From assembly GCA_900546215.1 (NCBI GenBank), contig URCD01000034.1:1-21050 (forward strand): a stretch of 21,050 nucleotides of DNA, written 5' to 3'. Under the pieces are notes generated by a model. That model saw nothing but the letters and a program-made list of their open reading frames with translations, was not told the DNA's origin and searched no databases. This DNA is from an uncultured Eubacteriales bacterium. Its GTDB lineage: Bacteria > Bacillota > Clostridia > Lachnospirales > Anaerotignaceae. The position numbers were made by a program, and so were the translations under genes. Every line of letters begins with the position of its first letter. Within the stretch, counting starts at the first letter, position 1. Positions 1-6,624 of the stretch are shown here, in pieces.

Positions 1-658
1 CAGCCTTAGCTCTTTTCTCAAACAGGTTAAGAGCCACAAGCACAACAAATGATATAGCCAGATTTATAAACACCCATTTATAGGCCAAGGTATCGTTGCC
101 CTCTCTCCACAGCTGATAAACTGTAGTGGAGATAGTTGCCGTCCTACCCGGTGTATAACCGGAAACCATGCTTGTAGCTCCGTACTCACCGAGTCCCCTG
201 GCAAATGACAGCACAATCCCTGCCAGAAGTCCGTCCCGGCATCCGGGCATTAGTATTTTCCAAAAAATAAAGGTGTTTGAAAGTCCCAGTGTTTTTCCGG
301 CGTAAATAAGACTCCGGTCAAAGGCCTCGAAGGAGCTTCTCGCCGTTCTGTACATAAGCGGAAATGTAACGATTATAACCGCCAGAATAGAGGCGTACCA
401 CGTCATCGTTATTTTGCTTCCCGTAAGCTCGAATATAAGTTTGCCTGCGGCACCGTTCATTCCTATGGTTTTCAGCAGAAAAAAACCTATTACCGTCGGC
501 GGCATAACAAGGGGAAGTGTGAGAATACAGTCCAGCATCCCCTTTAACGCCCTTGGAAGCCGGGCAGCGTAATAGGCAAAAAAAATGCCTAAAAAGAACG
601 TGACCGCTGTTGCTATGAGAGCTATCCTTATAGAATTGTAAAGGGGAAACCAGTCCAT
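1..658 (-). CDS. modB: Molybdate ABC transporter permease ModB (3' end cut by window edge)
   Basis: This is the membrane permease of the molybdate importer. It forms the channel through which molybdate released by ModA enters the cell, driven by the ATPase ModC, which probably lies beyond the left edge. The ATG at 658-656 begins MDWFPLYNSIRIALIAT and about 219 codons are in the window, with no stop reached. Several hydrophobic helices are visible. The EAA-type loop that contacts the ATPase reads GLGEYGATSMVSGYTPGRT, which matches the ModB/CysT family pattern (E-x-G-A...G...P-G-R-T). The start has a GAGGTG ribosome site a few bases upstream, just after the modA stop, and the gap to modA is only 11 bases, so the two are co-transcribed. 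CysT or WtpB are alternatives on sequence alone, but the ModA-type neighbour and Moco genes favour molybdate (or tungstate). Confidence 0.93.
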   Translation of the reverse strand, partial: MDWFPLYNSIRIALIATAVTFFLGIFFAYYAARLPRALKGMLDCILTLPLVMPPTVIGFFLLKTIGMNGAAGKLIFELTGSKITMTWYASILAVIIVTFPLMYRTARSSFEAFDRSLIYAGKTLGLSNTFIFWKILMPGCRDGLLAGIVLSFARGLGEYGATSMVSGYTPGRTATISTTVYQLWREGNDTLAYKWVFINLAISFVVLVALNLFEKRAKA

Positions 659-669
659 ATTAACACCTC

Positions 670-1524
670 TTATTTTGCTGAAATAAAGCCTGCGTCCTCA
701 AACACAGCAGTACAGTCGTCTGTCTTAAGATAATCAATGAACGCCTTTGCCGCATCCGGGTTTTTGCTGGTTTTTAATACCGCCGCGGGGTATGTTATCG
801 CTTTATGGCTTCCATCAGGGGCCGCAGCTGCTATCTCAACCTTATCCGTTGTTGCGGCGTCCGTGCTGTAAACGATACCGCAGTCAACTCCGCCTTCCTC
901 AACCTGAGCAAGAACCTCTCTTACATTTGTTCCGAAGGTTATTTTCTGTTCTGAATTAAGCTGGTCCCAAACACCCATATATGTAAATATTTCTTCAGAA
1001 TACTGTCCAACGGGCACATCAGAGTTTCCAAGCGCTATAAGGCTGACCTTTTCGGTAGCTACATCGTCAAAGCTTTTTACATCTGCGGGATTTCCTACAG
1101 GCGTTATAAGGACAACGCTGTTTGATACGAGATTAAATCTTGTGTCTGTATCCACAAAGTCAAGCTTTTCCGGATTAGCTTCTGCGTCCTGTGCGGCGTC
1201 TAGCTGGTTCATCTGTTTCTGAGCGGCTGAAATAAATATATCGCAGTCGGCCCCCTCCTGTATCTGGGTTTTAAGAGTTCCGGAGGAATCAAAGTTATAA
1301 ACGATATTCACATCTGGTTCAACAGCCTTATACATTTCAGCTATTTCATTCATTGTATCCGTCATGGATGCCGCGGCAAAAACAATAAGCTCCGTCTGCT
1401 GTGTATCCTCGTCCTCCTGTACAGGCTCCTTACTCGTTTCCGGCCCCTTTGATGAGCTTGAGCAGCCTGAAATCACACCTGCCGCAAGGACGGCAGACGC
1501 TATTAAGCACAAAATTTTTTTCAT
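670..1524 (-). CDS. modA: Molybdate-binding lipoprotein ModA
   Basis: This is the extracellular substrate-binding protein of the molybdate ABC importer, 284 residues. The N-terminus is a lipoprotein signal: MKK, a hydrophobic run, then the lipobox V-I-S-G-C with the lipidated cysteine at residue 21, followed by a serine-rich and acidic linker. The mature part opens with ELIVFAAASMTDTMNEIAE, the usual ModA beginning in which the AAAS serine contacts the oxyanion. It also has YNFDSSGTLKTQIQEGADCD and DCGIVYSTDA, both typical of the family. A GGGAGG ribosome site precedes the ATG. It sits 23 bases after the molybdopterin-binding gene and 11 before modB. Tungstate specificity cannot be excluded from sequence. 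Confidence 0.95.
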   Translation of the reverse strand: MKKILCLIASAVLAAGVISGCSSSSKGPETSKEPVQEDEDTQQTELIVFAAASMTDTMNEIAEMYKAVEPDVNIVYNFDSSGTLKTQIQEGADCDIFISAAQKQMNQLDAAQDAEANPEKLDFVDTDTRFNLVSNSVVLITPVGNPADVKSFDDVATEKVSLIALGNSDVPVGQYSEEIFTYMGVWDQLNSEQKITFGTNVREVLAQVEEGGVDCGIVYSTDAATTDKVEIAAAAPDGSHKAITYPAAVLKTSKNPDAAKAFIDYLKTDDCTAVFEDAGFISAK

Positions 1525-1547
1525 TTGTTTTTCCTCCCATTAATATT

Positions 1548-2570
1548 TTATTTGCCAAAGGGACAGACCGGATAGTGGCACTCACTGCAACCAAGGCATA
1601 ATCCGCCGTTTCCTATTTTAACCACGTCTTTTTTCGTTACTTTTATTCCGGCCGCTATTTTAGGCAGAACAAGGTCGAATACTGTTGCCCCTGCGTACAT
1701 AACGCAGCCCGGAAGCCCCATAACCGGCATACCGTTATCGTAATAGCCCAACAAAAACATTGCGCCCGGAAGCACTGGCGCCCCATAGGTAACTATTTCA
1801 GCTCCGCTGTTTTTGATTGCGCCCGGGGTGTTGTCATCAGGGTCTACACTCATTCCTCCCGTGCAGAGTATCATATCAAGCCCCTTTTTCTTAAGCTCCT
1901 CTATTGCCCTTTCAATATTTTCCATACCGTCGTCAACTACAATATGGCTTGTGACATCTATACCATAGGTCTTAAGCTTCTCTATAATAACCGGCGTAAA
2001 GGTATCCTTAATAATTCCTTTATACACCTCGCTTCCGGTTGTTATTACCCCAGCGTTTCTCAGTTTGTAGGGTGTTACTTTAAGAATAGGAGCGCCGTTA
2101 AATATTTCCTCAGCCTTTTTAAGTCTTTCCTCCTTTACAACAAGAGGTATTACTCTCATTCCAGCCAGCTTATCCCCTGCCCTGACGCCTGTGCCGCTGT
2201 GACGCACCGCAATCATTATGTCATCGATCATATTTATTTCGTCAAGGCGGTCTACATCCGCCTCAAAATATCCGTCGCACTGGGCAAAGGCCTCTAGCTT
2301 CCCCTCTTTTATTTCCGATGAAGGGCGTATATTTTCGCCGCCGCATATCCTGTACAGCCTTTTGGCCGCATCATTTTCGTGTACCATGCCGTCTTGCATT
2401 TCCCATACATAAAGGTGCTCCTTGCCCATTGAAAGAAGCATAGGTATGTCTTCTTCTGTAACCACATGTCCTTTCGCAAACTGGGCCCCTTTAAATTCTC
2501 CTCTTACTATCCTTGTAAGGTCATGGCAAAGCACATGCCCTACGGCGTCCTGGGTTTTTATAAGCTTCAT
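1548..2570 (-). CDS. Molybdopterin-binding (MoeA/MoaB-like) protein with C-terminal cysteine cluster
   Basis: A 340-residue protein with a MoCF/MogA-fold molybdopterin-binding domain. The N-terminal half (about 1-165) resembles the first part of MoeA-like proteins, with GHVLCHDLTRI at the start. The MoCF domain (about 170-315) carries NAGVITTGSEVYKGIIKDTF, the glycine/aspartate segment ILCTGGMSVDPDDNTPGAI and MPVMGLPGCVMY. These are the pterin-binding landmarks of MogA and MoeA. The protein is shorter than typical MoeA (about 400 residues) and lacks an obvious C-terminal MoeA domain IV. Instead it ends in CLGCSECHYPVCPFGK, with cysteines 325, 328, 331 and 336. The start codon directly follows the MOSC stop with no gap, and GGAGG lies upstream. 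I infer a role in molybdenum insertion or modification of the cofactor; the exact step is unknown. Confidence 0.85.
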   Translation of the reverse strand: MKLIKTQDAVGHVLCHDLTRIVRGEFKGAQFAKGHVVTEEDIPMLLSMGKEHLYVWEMQDGMVHENDAAKRLYRICGGENIRPSSEIKEGKLEAFAQCDGYFEADVDRLDEINMIDDIMIAVRHSGTGVRAGDKLAGMRVIPLVVKEERLKKAEEIFNGAPILKVTPYKLRNAGVITTGSEVYKGIIKDTFTPVIIEKLKTYGIDVTSHIVVDDGMENIERAIEELKKKGLDMILCTGGMSVDPDDNTPGAIKNSGAEIVTYGAPVLPGAMFLLGYYDNGMPVMGLPGCVMYAGATVFDLVLPKIAAGIKVTKKDVVKIGNGGLCLGCSECHYPVCPFGK

Positions 2571-3008
2571 CTACTCCGCCTCCAATACCGTTATCTTATC
2601 GCCCTTTTTGAGGGTTCCTCCCTTTTCTACAACCGCAAATATTCCCTCTGTCGGCATAACACATTTTCCGGTCTTTTTCTTAATTTCGCAGTCATTGTGG
2701 CATTCCTTGCCTATTTGGGTAACACATAAAATGCATTCACCTATCTTAAGCCTGCTTCCAACCGGCAGTGTTTTAAGGTCTATGCCAATAGTATTGATAT
2801 TTTCCGCAAATGCACCCTTCTCAAAATCCATTCCCATATCTCTCATCTTATCAACGCTTTCCTCAGCAAGAAGGCTGACCTGTCTGTGCCAGTTTCCTGC
2901 ATGGGCGTCTCCATCAATACCGCTTCCCAGCACAAGCCTAATGCTGTCAGCCTCATGCTTTACCGTTCCTTTTTTTTCGCTTATATTAACAGACACTACC
3001 TCTGCCAT
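2571..3008 (-). CDS. MOSC domain protein
   Basis: A stand-alone MOSC (molybdenum cofactor sulfurase C-terminal) domain of 145 residues. MOSC domains bind the molybdenum cofactor or carry sulfur, and small single-domain versions are common beside Moco genes in Clostridia. The sequence shows the family's opening VVSVNISEKKGTVKH, the LGSGIDGDAHAGNWHRQVSLL segment with its D-x-D-x-H-A-G-x-W-H-R-Q core, and the distal cysteine motif TGKCVMPTEGIFAVV. Two more cysteines (IGKECHNDCEIKKK) lie before it. The ATG overlaps the last 13 bases of moaC, and the gene abuts the next one without a gap, so translation is probably coupled. The family assignment is secure; the precise biochemical role is not established for these short forms. 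Confidence 0.92.
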   Translation of the reverse strand: MAEVVSVNISEKKGTVKHEADSIRLVLGSGIDGDAHAGNWHRQVSLLAEESVDKMRDMGMDFEKGAFAENINTIGIDLKTLPVGSRLKIGECILCVTQIGKECHNDCEIKKKTGKCVMPTEGIFAVVEKGGTLKKGDKITVLEAE

Positions 3009-3469
3009 TTATAATCACCGCTCTTTCCTCCTGTTTTTTCCACAAGCGCTATTTCACCTATAACAATATCCCTTTGTATAGCCTTGCACATATCGTAAAT
3101 TGTAAGCGCCGCGGCGGATACGGCTGTCAGCGCCTCCATTTCAACTCCTGTTTCGCCCTTGCATTTAACCGTGCTGAATATCTCTATGGAAGTTTCATTT
3201 ACTGTAAAGCTTATATCAATGCCAGTGGTTATAACCGGATGGCACATAGGTATAATTTCAGACGTGCGTTTGGCAGCCATAATTCCTCCCACCTGGGCCA
3301 CCGAAAGGACGTCCCCTTTTTTGACGCCGCCGCTTTTTATCATTTTAATTGTATCGGCTGACATATATACTGCGCCGTAGGCCCTAGCCGTTCTGGATGT
3401 TACGGCTTTGTCAGTCACATCCACCATCTGGGCCCTTCCCTGGCTGTTTATATGCGTAAAATCTTCCAT
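2996..3469 (-). CDS. moaC: Cyclic pyranopterin monophosphate synthase MoaC
   Basis: MoaC converts the 3',8-cyclo-GTP product of MoaA into cyclic pyranopterin monophosphate, the first stable precursor of molybdopterin. Family signatures are all present: FTHINSQGRAQMVDVTDK, KKGDVLSVAQVGGIMAAKRT, IIPMCHPV, and ALTAVSAAALTIYDMCKA followed by LVEKTGGKSG. The frame has an ATG at 3487, but I place the start at the ATG at 3469 (157 residues, MEDFTHI...). A GAGGGTG ribosome site lies 5-6 bases before it, whereas nothing suitable precedes 3487, and a predicted promoter would put the transcript start near 3490. It is the first gene of the leftward molybdenum operon and overlaps the MOSC gene by 13 bases. 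moaA and moaB/mogA are not in the window. Confidence 0.95.
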   Translation of the reverse strand: MEDFTHINSQGRAQMVDVTDKAVTSRTARAYGAVYMSADTIKMIKSGGVKKGDVLSVAQVGGIMAAKRTSEIIPMCHPVITTGIDISFTVNETSIEIFSTVKCKGETGVEMEALTAVSAAALTIYDMCKAIQRDIVIGEIALVEKTGGKSGDYKWQR

Positions 3470-3496
3470 AATTTCACCCTCAATCATATTTTTATT

Positions 3497-3525
3497 ATTT
3501 TAGCATTATTCTTTTAAAAATACAA
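3497..3525 (-). promoter_or_regulatory. Candidate promoter of the molybdenum operon
   Basis: On the minus strand TTGTAT (3525-3520) and TAAAAT (3502-3497) are separated by 17 bases, a SigA-type arrangement. Transcription would begin near 3490, giving a leader of about 20 bases before the chosen moaC start at 3469. A short palindrome, AACGG-7-CCGTT at 3524-3540, overlaps the upstream edge of the -35 box and could be an operator. This is prediction from consensus only. Confidence 0.45.
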
Positions 3526-3584
3526 CGGTTTTAAGCCGTTTAATGATAAAAATATATTTTTTATCGATTAACATTAAAAATCTA

Positions 3585-3613
3585 TTGCAATACGTTAAAA
3601 TAAGTGATATACT
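3585..3613 (+). promoter_or_regulatory. Promoter of the DUF2975-XRE operon
   Basis: TTGCAA (3585-3590) and TATACT (3608-3613) are separated by exactly 17 bases, a good SigA-type match. The expected start of transcription falls near 3619-3620, inside the inverted repeat at 3617-3640, and about 40 bases before the ATG at 3662. Confidence 0.65.
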
Positions 3614-3616
3614 CAA

Positions 3617-3640
3617 TTTATCAAAACCGGAGTTGATAAA
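3617..3640. promoter_or_regulatory. Perfect inverted repeat over the predicted transcription start (candidate operator)
   Basis: TTTATCAA (3617-3624) and TTGATAAA (3633-3640) form a perfect 8-bp inverted repeat with an 8-base spacer, beginning 3 bases after the -10 box. Its position over the predicted start and its dyad symmetry fit a repressor site. The small XRE protein encoded by the same operon is the natural candidate to bind it (autoregulation). As RNA it would make only a weak A/U-rich stem, so a DNA operator is the better reading. Confidence 0.5.
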
Positions 3641-3661
3641 ATAAAATTCAGGAGGCTCGGC

Positions 3662-4222
3662 ATGAAAAATTTAAACAGGCTCGCCATGACGGCGGCAAAA
3701 ATACTTGAGGTGATACACTGGCTTGGTGCGGCGATTTCCGTCGCTGCCGCTGCTATGAGCATATTCGCACAAAATACCTTAGGTTCATTATTCAGCGGCT
3801 TTGCCGAAATTAATATCTATGGCTTTGAAATAAACCTGCTTAACTCGCAAGGTATGGTTAATATCATAGCACTGCGTACTTTTGCAGTGTATTCGCTAAT
3901 AATTCTGTCTCTCATGGCTATGGTATTCAGAAACGTATATCTGATTTTTAAAACCGCTGAAGGCCGCACATGGTTTTCCAAGGGTGCAACCCCGTTTCAG
4001 CACGACATTACCAGAATGGTACGTGAAATAGGGATTTTCTATATATCGGTTCCTGTAATCGGGCTGATTATGAGCGTTATTGCACGAATGGTTATCGGAT
4101 ATGAGACTGCTGAAATCAGCATGAGTCTCAGCGGATTAATAAGCGGCATACTTATACTGTGCCTTTCTCAGGTATTCTCCTACGGAATGGAGCTGCAGAA
4201 GGACGTAGACGGGCTTTTATAG
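3662..4222 (+). CDS. DUF2975 family four-helix membrane protein
   Basis: A 186-residue integral membrane protein with four predicted helices at about 17-37, 70-94, 122-146 and 153-172. The spacing and the loop AEGRTWFSKGATPFQHDITRMVREIG between helices 2 and 3 are characteristic of DUF2975 proteins (pattern TPF...R). The function of the family is not known. DUF2975 genes are typically paired with a small YozG-like XRE regulator, as here, where the next gene begins 10 bases downstream. AGGAGG lies 6 bases before the ATG. The operon has its own promoter at 3585-3613 and is transcribed away from the molybdenum genes. A membrane partner that modulates the regulator is a reasonable inference but not shown by the sequence. 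Confidence 0.82.
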   Translation: MKNLNRLAMTAAKILEVIHWLGAAISVAAAAMSIFAQNTLGSLFSGFAEINIYGFEINLLNSQGMVNIIALRTFAVYSLIILSLMAMVFRNVYLIFKTAEGRTWFSKGATPFQHDITRMVREIGIFYISVPVIGLIMSVIARMVIGYETAEISMSLSGLISGILILCLSQVFSYGMELQKDVDGLL

Positions 4223-4232
4223 GAGGTTTGCA

Positions 4233-4445
4233 ATGGGAAAAATTATACTGCACCTTGACAGAATGATGGTTGAGAGAAAAATGTCCCTGAACGAGCTTGC
4301 AGACAAGGTTGGAATTTCTAACGTGAACCTGTCAAAAATTAAAAATAACAAGGTAACGGCCATACGCTTCTCAACGCTTGCGGCAATATGCGAGGTGCTG
4401 GAGTGCGGGGCCGGGGACATTTTGGAATATACAGATGAAGAATAA
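4233..4445 (+). CDS. Small XRE-family (YozG-like) DNA-binding regulator
   Basis: A 70-residue protein that is almost entirely one helix-turn-helix domain. The helix-turn-helix reads SLNELADKVGISNVNLSKIK, followed by the basic stretch NNKVTAIRF and the closing helix STLAAICEVLECGAGDILEY. This matches the short Cro/CI-type group (COG3655, YozG) that partners DUF2975 membrane proteins. The ribosome site AGGAGG lies 8 bases before the ATG and overlaps the end of the DUF2975 gene's stop region, so the two are co-expressed. The likely target is the operon's own promoter, where a perfect inverted repeat sits at 3617-3640. The family assignment is strong, the target is inferred. Confidence 0.88.
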   Translation: MGKIILHLDRMMVERKMSLNELADKVGISNVNLSKIKNNKVTAIRFSTLAAICEVLECGAGDILEYTDEE

Positions 4446-4456
4446 AATGAAATACA

Positions 4457-4490
4457 AACAGGCGGCTTTGATAAATCAAAGCCGCCTGTT
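4457..4490. terminator. Strong intergenic terminator hairpin between the XRE gene and the pyr operon
   Basis: A perfect 16-bp stem (AACAGGCGGCTTTGAT at 4457-4472 against 4475-4490) with a 2-base centre. On the minus strand it is followed by a T-rich run (TTTGTATTTCATTTTATT), so it is a good intrinsic terminator for the leftward pyr operon. On the plus strand it follows the XRE gene by 12 bases but lacks a T-run, so it would work less well there. It lies between convergent operons. Confidence 0.8.
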
Positions 4491-4515
4491 ATGACGTATA
4501 ATTATTTAATATTTA

Positions 4516-4543
4516 TGGCTTTTCACTTTGTAGAGGCTTAGGT
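4516..4543. repeat. 28-bp direct repeat, copy 1
   Basis: The 28 bases beginning TGGCTTTTCACTTTG are identical to 4601-4628. The two copies start 85 bases apart. This copy lies in the downstream untranslated part of the pyr operon, between the second copy and the terminator. Confidence 0.9.
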
Positions 4544-4600
4544 ATCTAAACGCCCTTTGATGTCCTTCTTAGCATTTTGTAACGCGCCTACTCCTTGCCG

Positions 4601-4628
4601 TGGCTTTTCACTTTGTAGAGGCTTAGGT
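4601..4628. repeat. 28-bp direct repeat, copy 2, abutting the pyrI stop codon
   Basis: Identical over 28 bases to 4516-4543. It ends exactly one base before the pyrI stop codon (4629-4631), so the repeated unit begins immediately after the coding region. The 57 bases between copies contain no convincing gene. The arrangement looks like a small repeat element or a duplication bounded by the gene end. Confidence 0.9.
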
Positions 4629-5048
4629 TTACTTTTTTGCTTTGCTTTCGCAGTAGATGCATCTATAGATGCCCTTTTCCCTATCCGTCAGCTTAAAGAT
4701 ATGAGGAAGCTCCTGCTCAACCGATGTTATGCATCTGGGATTTTTACATTTAATCACGCCTTTAATTCTTTCGGGAAGCTTAAGGCTCTTTTTCTCTATG
4801 GTCTTTCCGTCCCTGATTATGTTTACCGTAAGGCCAGGGTCAACATAACCAAGGACGTCAAGGTCAAGGTCTATCATGCTGTCTATTTTTATTATATCCT
4901 TTTTGCCCATTTTCTTGCTTGCCACATTTTTGATAATAGCAACAGAGCAGTCAAGCTTTTCCAGGCCAAGCACCTCATAAAGATACATACCCTTTCCTGA
5001 CTTTATATGGTCGATAACAATTCCGTTTACAATTGAATCTATAGTCAT
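4629..5048 (-). CDS. pyrI: Aspartate carbamoyltransferase regulatory subunit PyrI
   Basis: PyrI binds nucleotide effectors (CTP, ATP, UTP in known enzymes) and controls PyrB allosterically in the (c3)2(r2)3 holoenzyme. This copy is 139 residues, a little shorter than the E. coli protein. The N-terminal nucleotide-binding domain includes NGIVIDHIKSGKGMYLYEVL with the family's I-D-H-I motif. The C-terminal zinc domain shows CKNPRC and CIYC, the C-x4-C...C-x2-C set that holds zinc and contacts PyrB. It is the last gene of the pyr operon; its ribosome site GGAGG runs into the pyrB stop and only 2 bases separate the genes. Its presence means UMP synthesis is likely feedback-controlled at the enzyme level. 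Confidence 0.96.
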   Translation of the reverse strand: MTIDSIVNGIVIDHIKSGKGMYLYEVLGLEKLDCSVAIIKNVASKKMGKKDIIKIDSMIDLDLDVLGYVDPGLTVNIIRDGKTIEKKSLKLPERIKGVIKCKNPRCITSVEQELPHIFKLTDREKGIYRCIYCESKAKK

Positions 5049-5050
5049 TT

Positions 5051-5968
5051 TTAAGCCTCCATTCCAAGCAGTTTAAGAATAAGCGCCATTCTGATATATT
5101 TTCCGTTAAGCGCCTGTCTGAAATAGCAGGCTCTCGGGTCGTCGTCAACCGCAACAGAAATTTCATTTACCCTTGGCAACGGGTGAAGTATTCTCATTGA
5201 CTCTTTCGCGTTAACAAGCTTTTCCGGAGTAAGAACATAGCTGTCCTTAAGTCTTATATAATCCTGCTCATTGAAAAATCTTTCTTTTTGAACCCTTGTC
5301 ATATAGAGTATGTCAAGTTGGGGCATGGCGTCCTCAAGATTAGGGTTCTCAACATACGGTATTCCCTTTTTCTCTATTACGTCTACCTTTATATAGTCAG
5401 GAAGCTTCAGCTCATCAGGTGATATGAGCACGAATTTTATATTTTTATATCTTGACATTGCTGCTATGAGTGAATGGACGGTTCTGCCGAACTTAAGGTC
5501 TCCGCACAGTCCGATTGTAAGGTTGTCCAGCCTGCCCATCTCCCTGTGTATTGTGAGCAGGTCAGTAAGAGTCTGTGTAGGGTGATTGTGTCCGCCGTCG
5601 CCTGCGTTTATCACAGGAACATCGGATTTCATGGAAGCTACAAGCGGCGCTCCCTCCTTGGGGTGCCTCATAGCGATTACGTCCGCATAGCAGCTTACTA
5701 CCTTAACCGTGTCTGAAACACTCTCTCCCTTTGCCGCTGAGGAGCTTGCAGCCTCGGAAAAGCCAAGCACACTGCCGCCAAGCTCAAGCATAGCCGCCTC
5801 AAATGAAAGCCTTGTCCTTGTAGAGGGCTCAAAGAAAAGAGTAGCCAGCTTTTTTCCGTGGCATATGTCCATATATTTATCGTGATTTGCAATTATATCG
5901 TCGGCAGTTGCTATAAGCTCCTCAATTTCCTCCGTTGTTAAATCCAAAATGTCTATTACGCTTCTCAT
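5051..5968 (-). CDS. pyrB: Aspartate carbamoyltransferase catalytic subunit PyrB
   Basis: PyrB joins carbamoyl phosphate and aspartate to give N-carbamoyl-aspartate, the committed step of pyrimidine synthesis. The protein is 305 residues, the normal length. The carbamoyl-phosphate motif FFEPSTRTRLSFE (STRTR at residues 49-53) is intact, as are HPTQTLTDLLTI in the middle and LHPLPRVNEI near the C-terminus. A lysine-bearing loop, SSSAAKGESVSDTV, corresponds to the mobile loop of the E. coli enzyme. The ATG overlaps the pyrE stop by 4 bases (ATGA), and a GGAGG site lies just upstream. The separate, adjacent pyrI shows a regulated holoenzyme rather than a bare trimer. Confidence 0.97.
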   Translation of the reverse strand: MRSVIDILDLTTEEIEELIATADDIIANHDKYMDICHGKKLATLFFEPSTRTRLSFEAAMLELGGSVLGFSEAASSSAAKGESVSDTVKVVSCYADVIAMRHPKEGAPLVASMKSDVPVINAGDGGHNHPTQTLTDLLTIHREMGRLDNLTIGLCGDLKFGRTVHSLIAAMSRYKNIKFVLISPDELKLPDYIKVDVIEKKGIPYVENPNLEDAMPQLDILYMTRVQKERFFNEQDYIRLKDSYVLTPEKLVNAKESMRILHPLPRVNEISVAVDDDPRACYFRQALNGKYIRMALILKLLGMEA

Positions 5969-6612
5969 TTTTTGCCTCCAATCCAGCTTTCATCATCGGG
6001 ATTATTTCTGAAAGCAAGTATTCTGGCAACATCCTCCTTAGCAATATAGCCTTCCTCAGCGGCTGTCTCGGCCAAAACATCTAGGTTTGAAAGGCTGATA
6101 TTTTTAACGTCGGCAGCCTCAAGCCTTTTTATTCCCTTTGCCATGCCGTATGTAAAAATGCTTGCTATACCAAGAACCTCCGCGCCGGCCTCTCTGAGAG
6201 CCTCGACAACCTCAACAGCGCTTCCGCCCGTTGATATAAGGTCCTCAATTACAACAACCTTCTGACCCTTTTCAAGCCTTCCCTCTATTCTGTTGTTTCT
6301 TCCGTGATCCTTTGCGCCTGAACGGACATAGCCCATAGGCATATTGAGAATATGTCCTGTAATCGCCGCATGCGCTATACCGGCTGTGCTTGTTCCCATA
6401 AGCACCTCACATTCAGGAAAATGCTCCTTTACTACCTGAGCAAGAGCGTTCTCAACGTCGTCCCTTACCTTTGGTGATGTGAGTGTAAGCCTGTTGTCAC
6501 AGTATATAGGGCTTTTAATTCCGCTTGCCCATGTGAATGGCTCCTCCGGCCTTAAAAATACCGCTCCAATCGAAAGAAGGTCCTTTGCAATTAATTTCTG
6601 TATATTTTCCAT
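5965..6612 (-). CDS. pyrE: Orotate phosphoribosyltransferase PyrE
   Basis: PyrE transfers phosphoribose from PRPP to orotate, giving orotidine 5'-phosphate. The 215-residue sequence has the substrate strand FTWASGIKSPIYCDNR, the flexible loop YVRSGAKDHGRNNRIEG with its lysine, and the PRPP-binding loop VVVIEDLISTGGSAVEVVE at about residues 119-137, all hallmarks of the family. An AAGGAG ribosome site precedes the ATG. It lies 12 bases after pyrF and overlaps pyrB by 4 bases. Confidence 0.97.
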   Translation of the reverse strand: MENIQKLIAKDLLSIGAVFLRPEEPFTWASGIKSPIYCDNRLTLTSPKVRDDVENALAQVVKEHFPECEVLMGTSTAGIAHAAITGHILNMPMGYVRSGAKDHGRNNRIEGRLEKGQKVVVIEDLISTGGSAVEVVEALREAGAEVLGIASIFTYGMAKGIKRLEAADVKNISLSNLDVLAETAAEEGYIAKEDVARILAFRNNPDDESWIGGKK

Positions 6613-6624
6613 TTTAAATTCTCC

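Noticed and set aside
2422..3063. Long plus-strand frame (213 codons) opposite the MOSC and molybdopterin-binding genes
   Set aside because: It is antisense to clearly conserved genes, has no ribosome site, and the translation has no domain features; it is a shadow frame.
3470..3661. Molybdenum cofactor riboswitch upstream of moaC
   Set aside because: The predicted leader is about 20 bases and the divergent gap is A/T-rich with no extended conserved fold.
4516..4628. CRISPR array
   Set aside because: Only two repeat copies with a single 57-base spacer and no cas genes; this is a simple direct duplication.
4557..5000. Plus-strand frame of 147 codons that includes part of the 28-bp repeat
   Set aside because: Most of it is the antisense of pyrI, and it has no ribosome site before its ATG.
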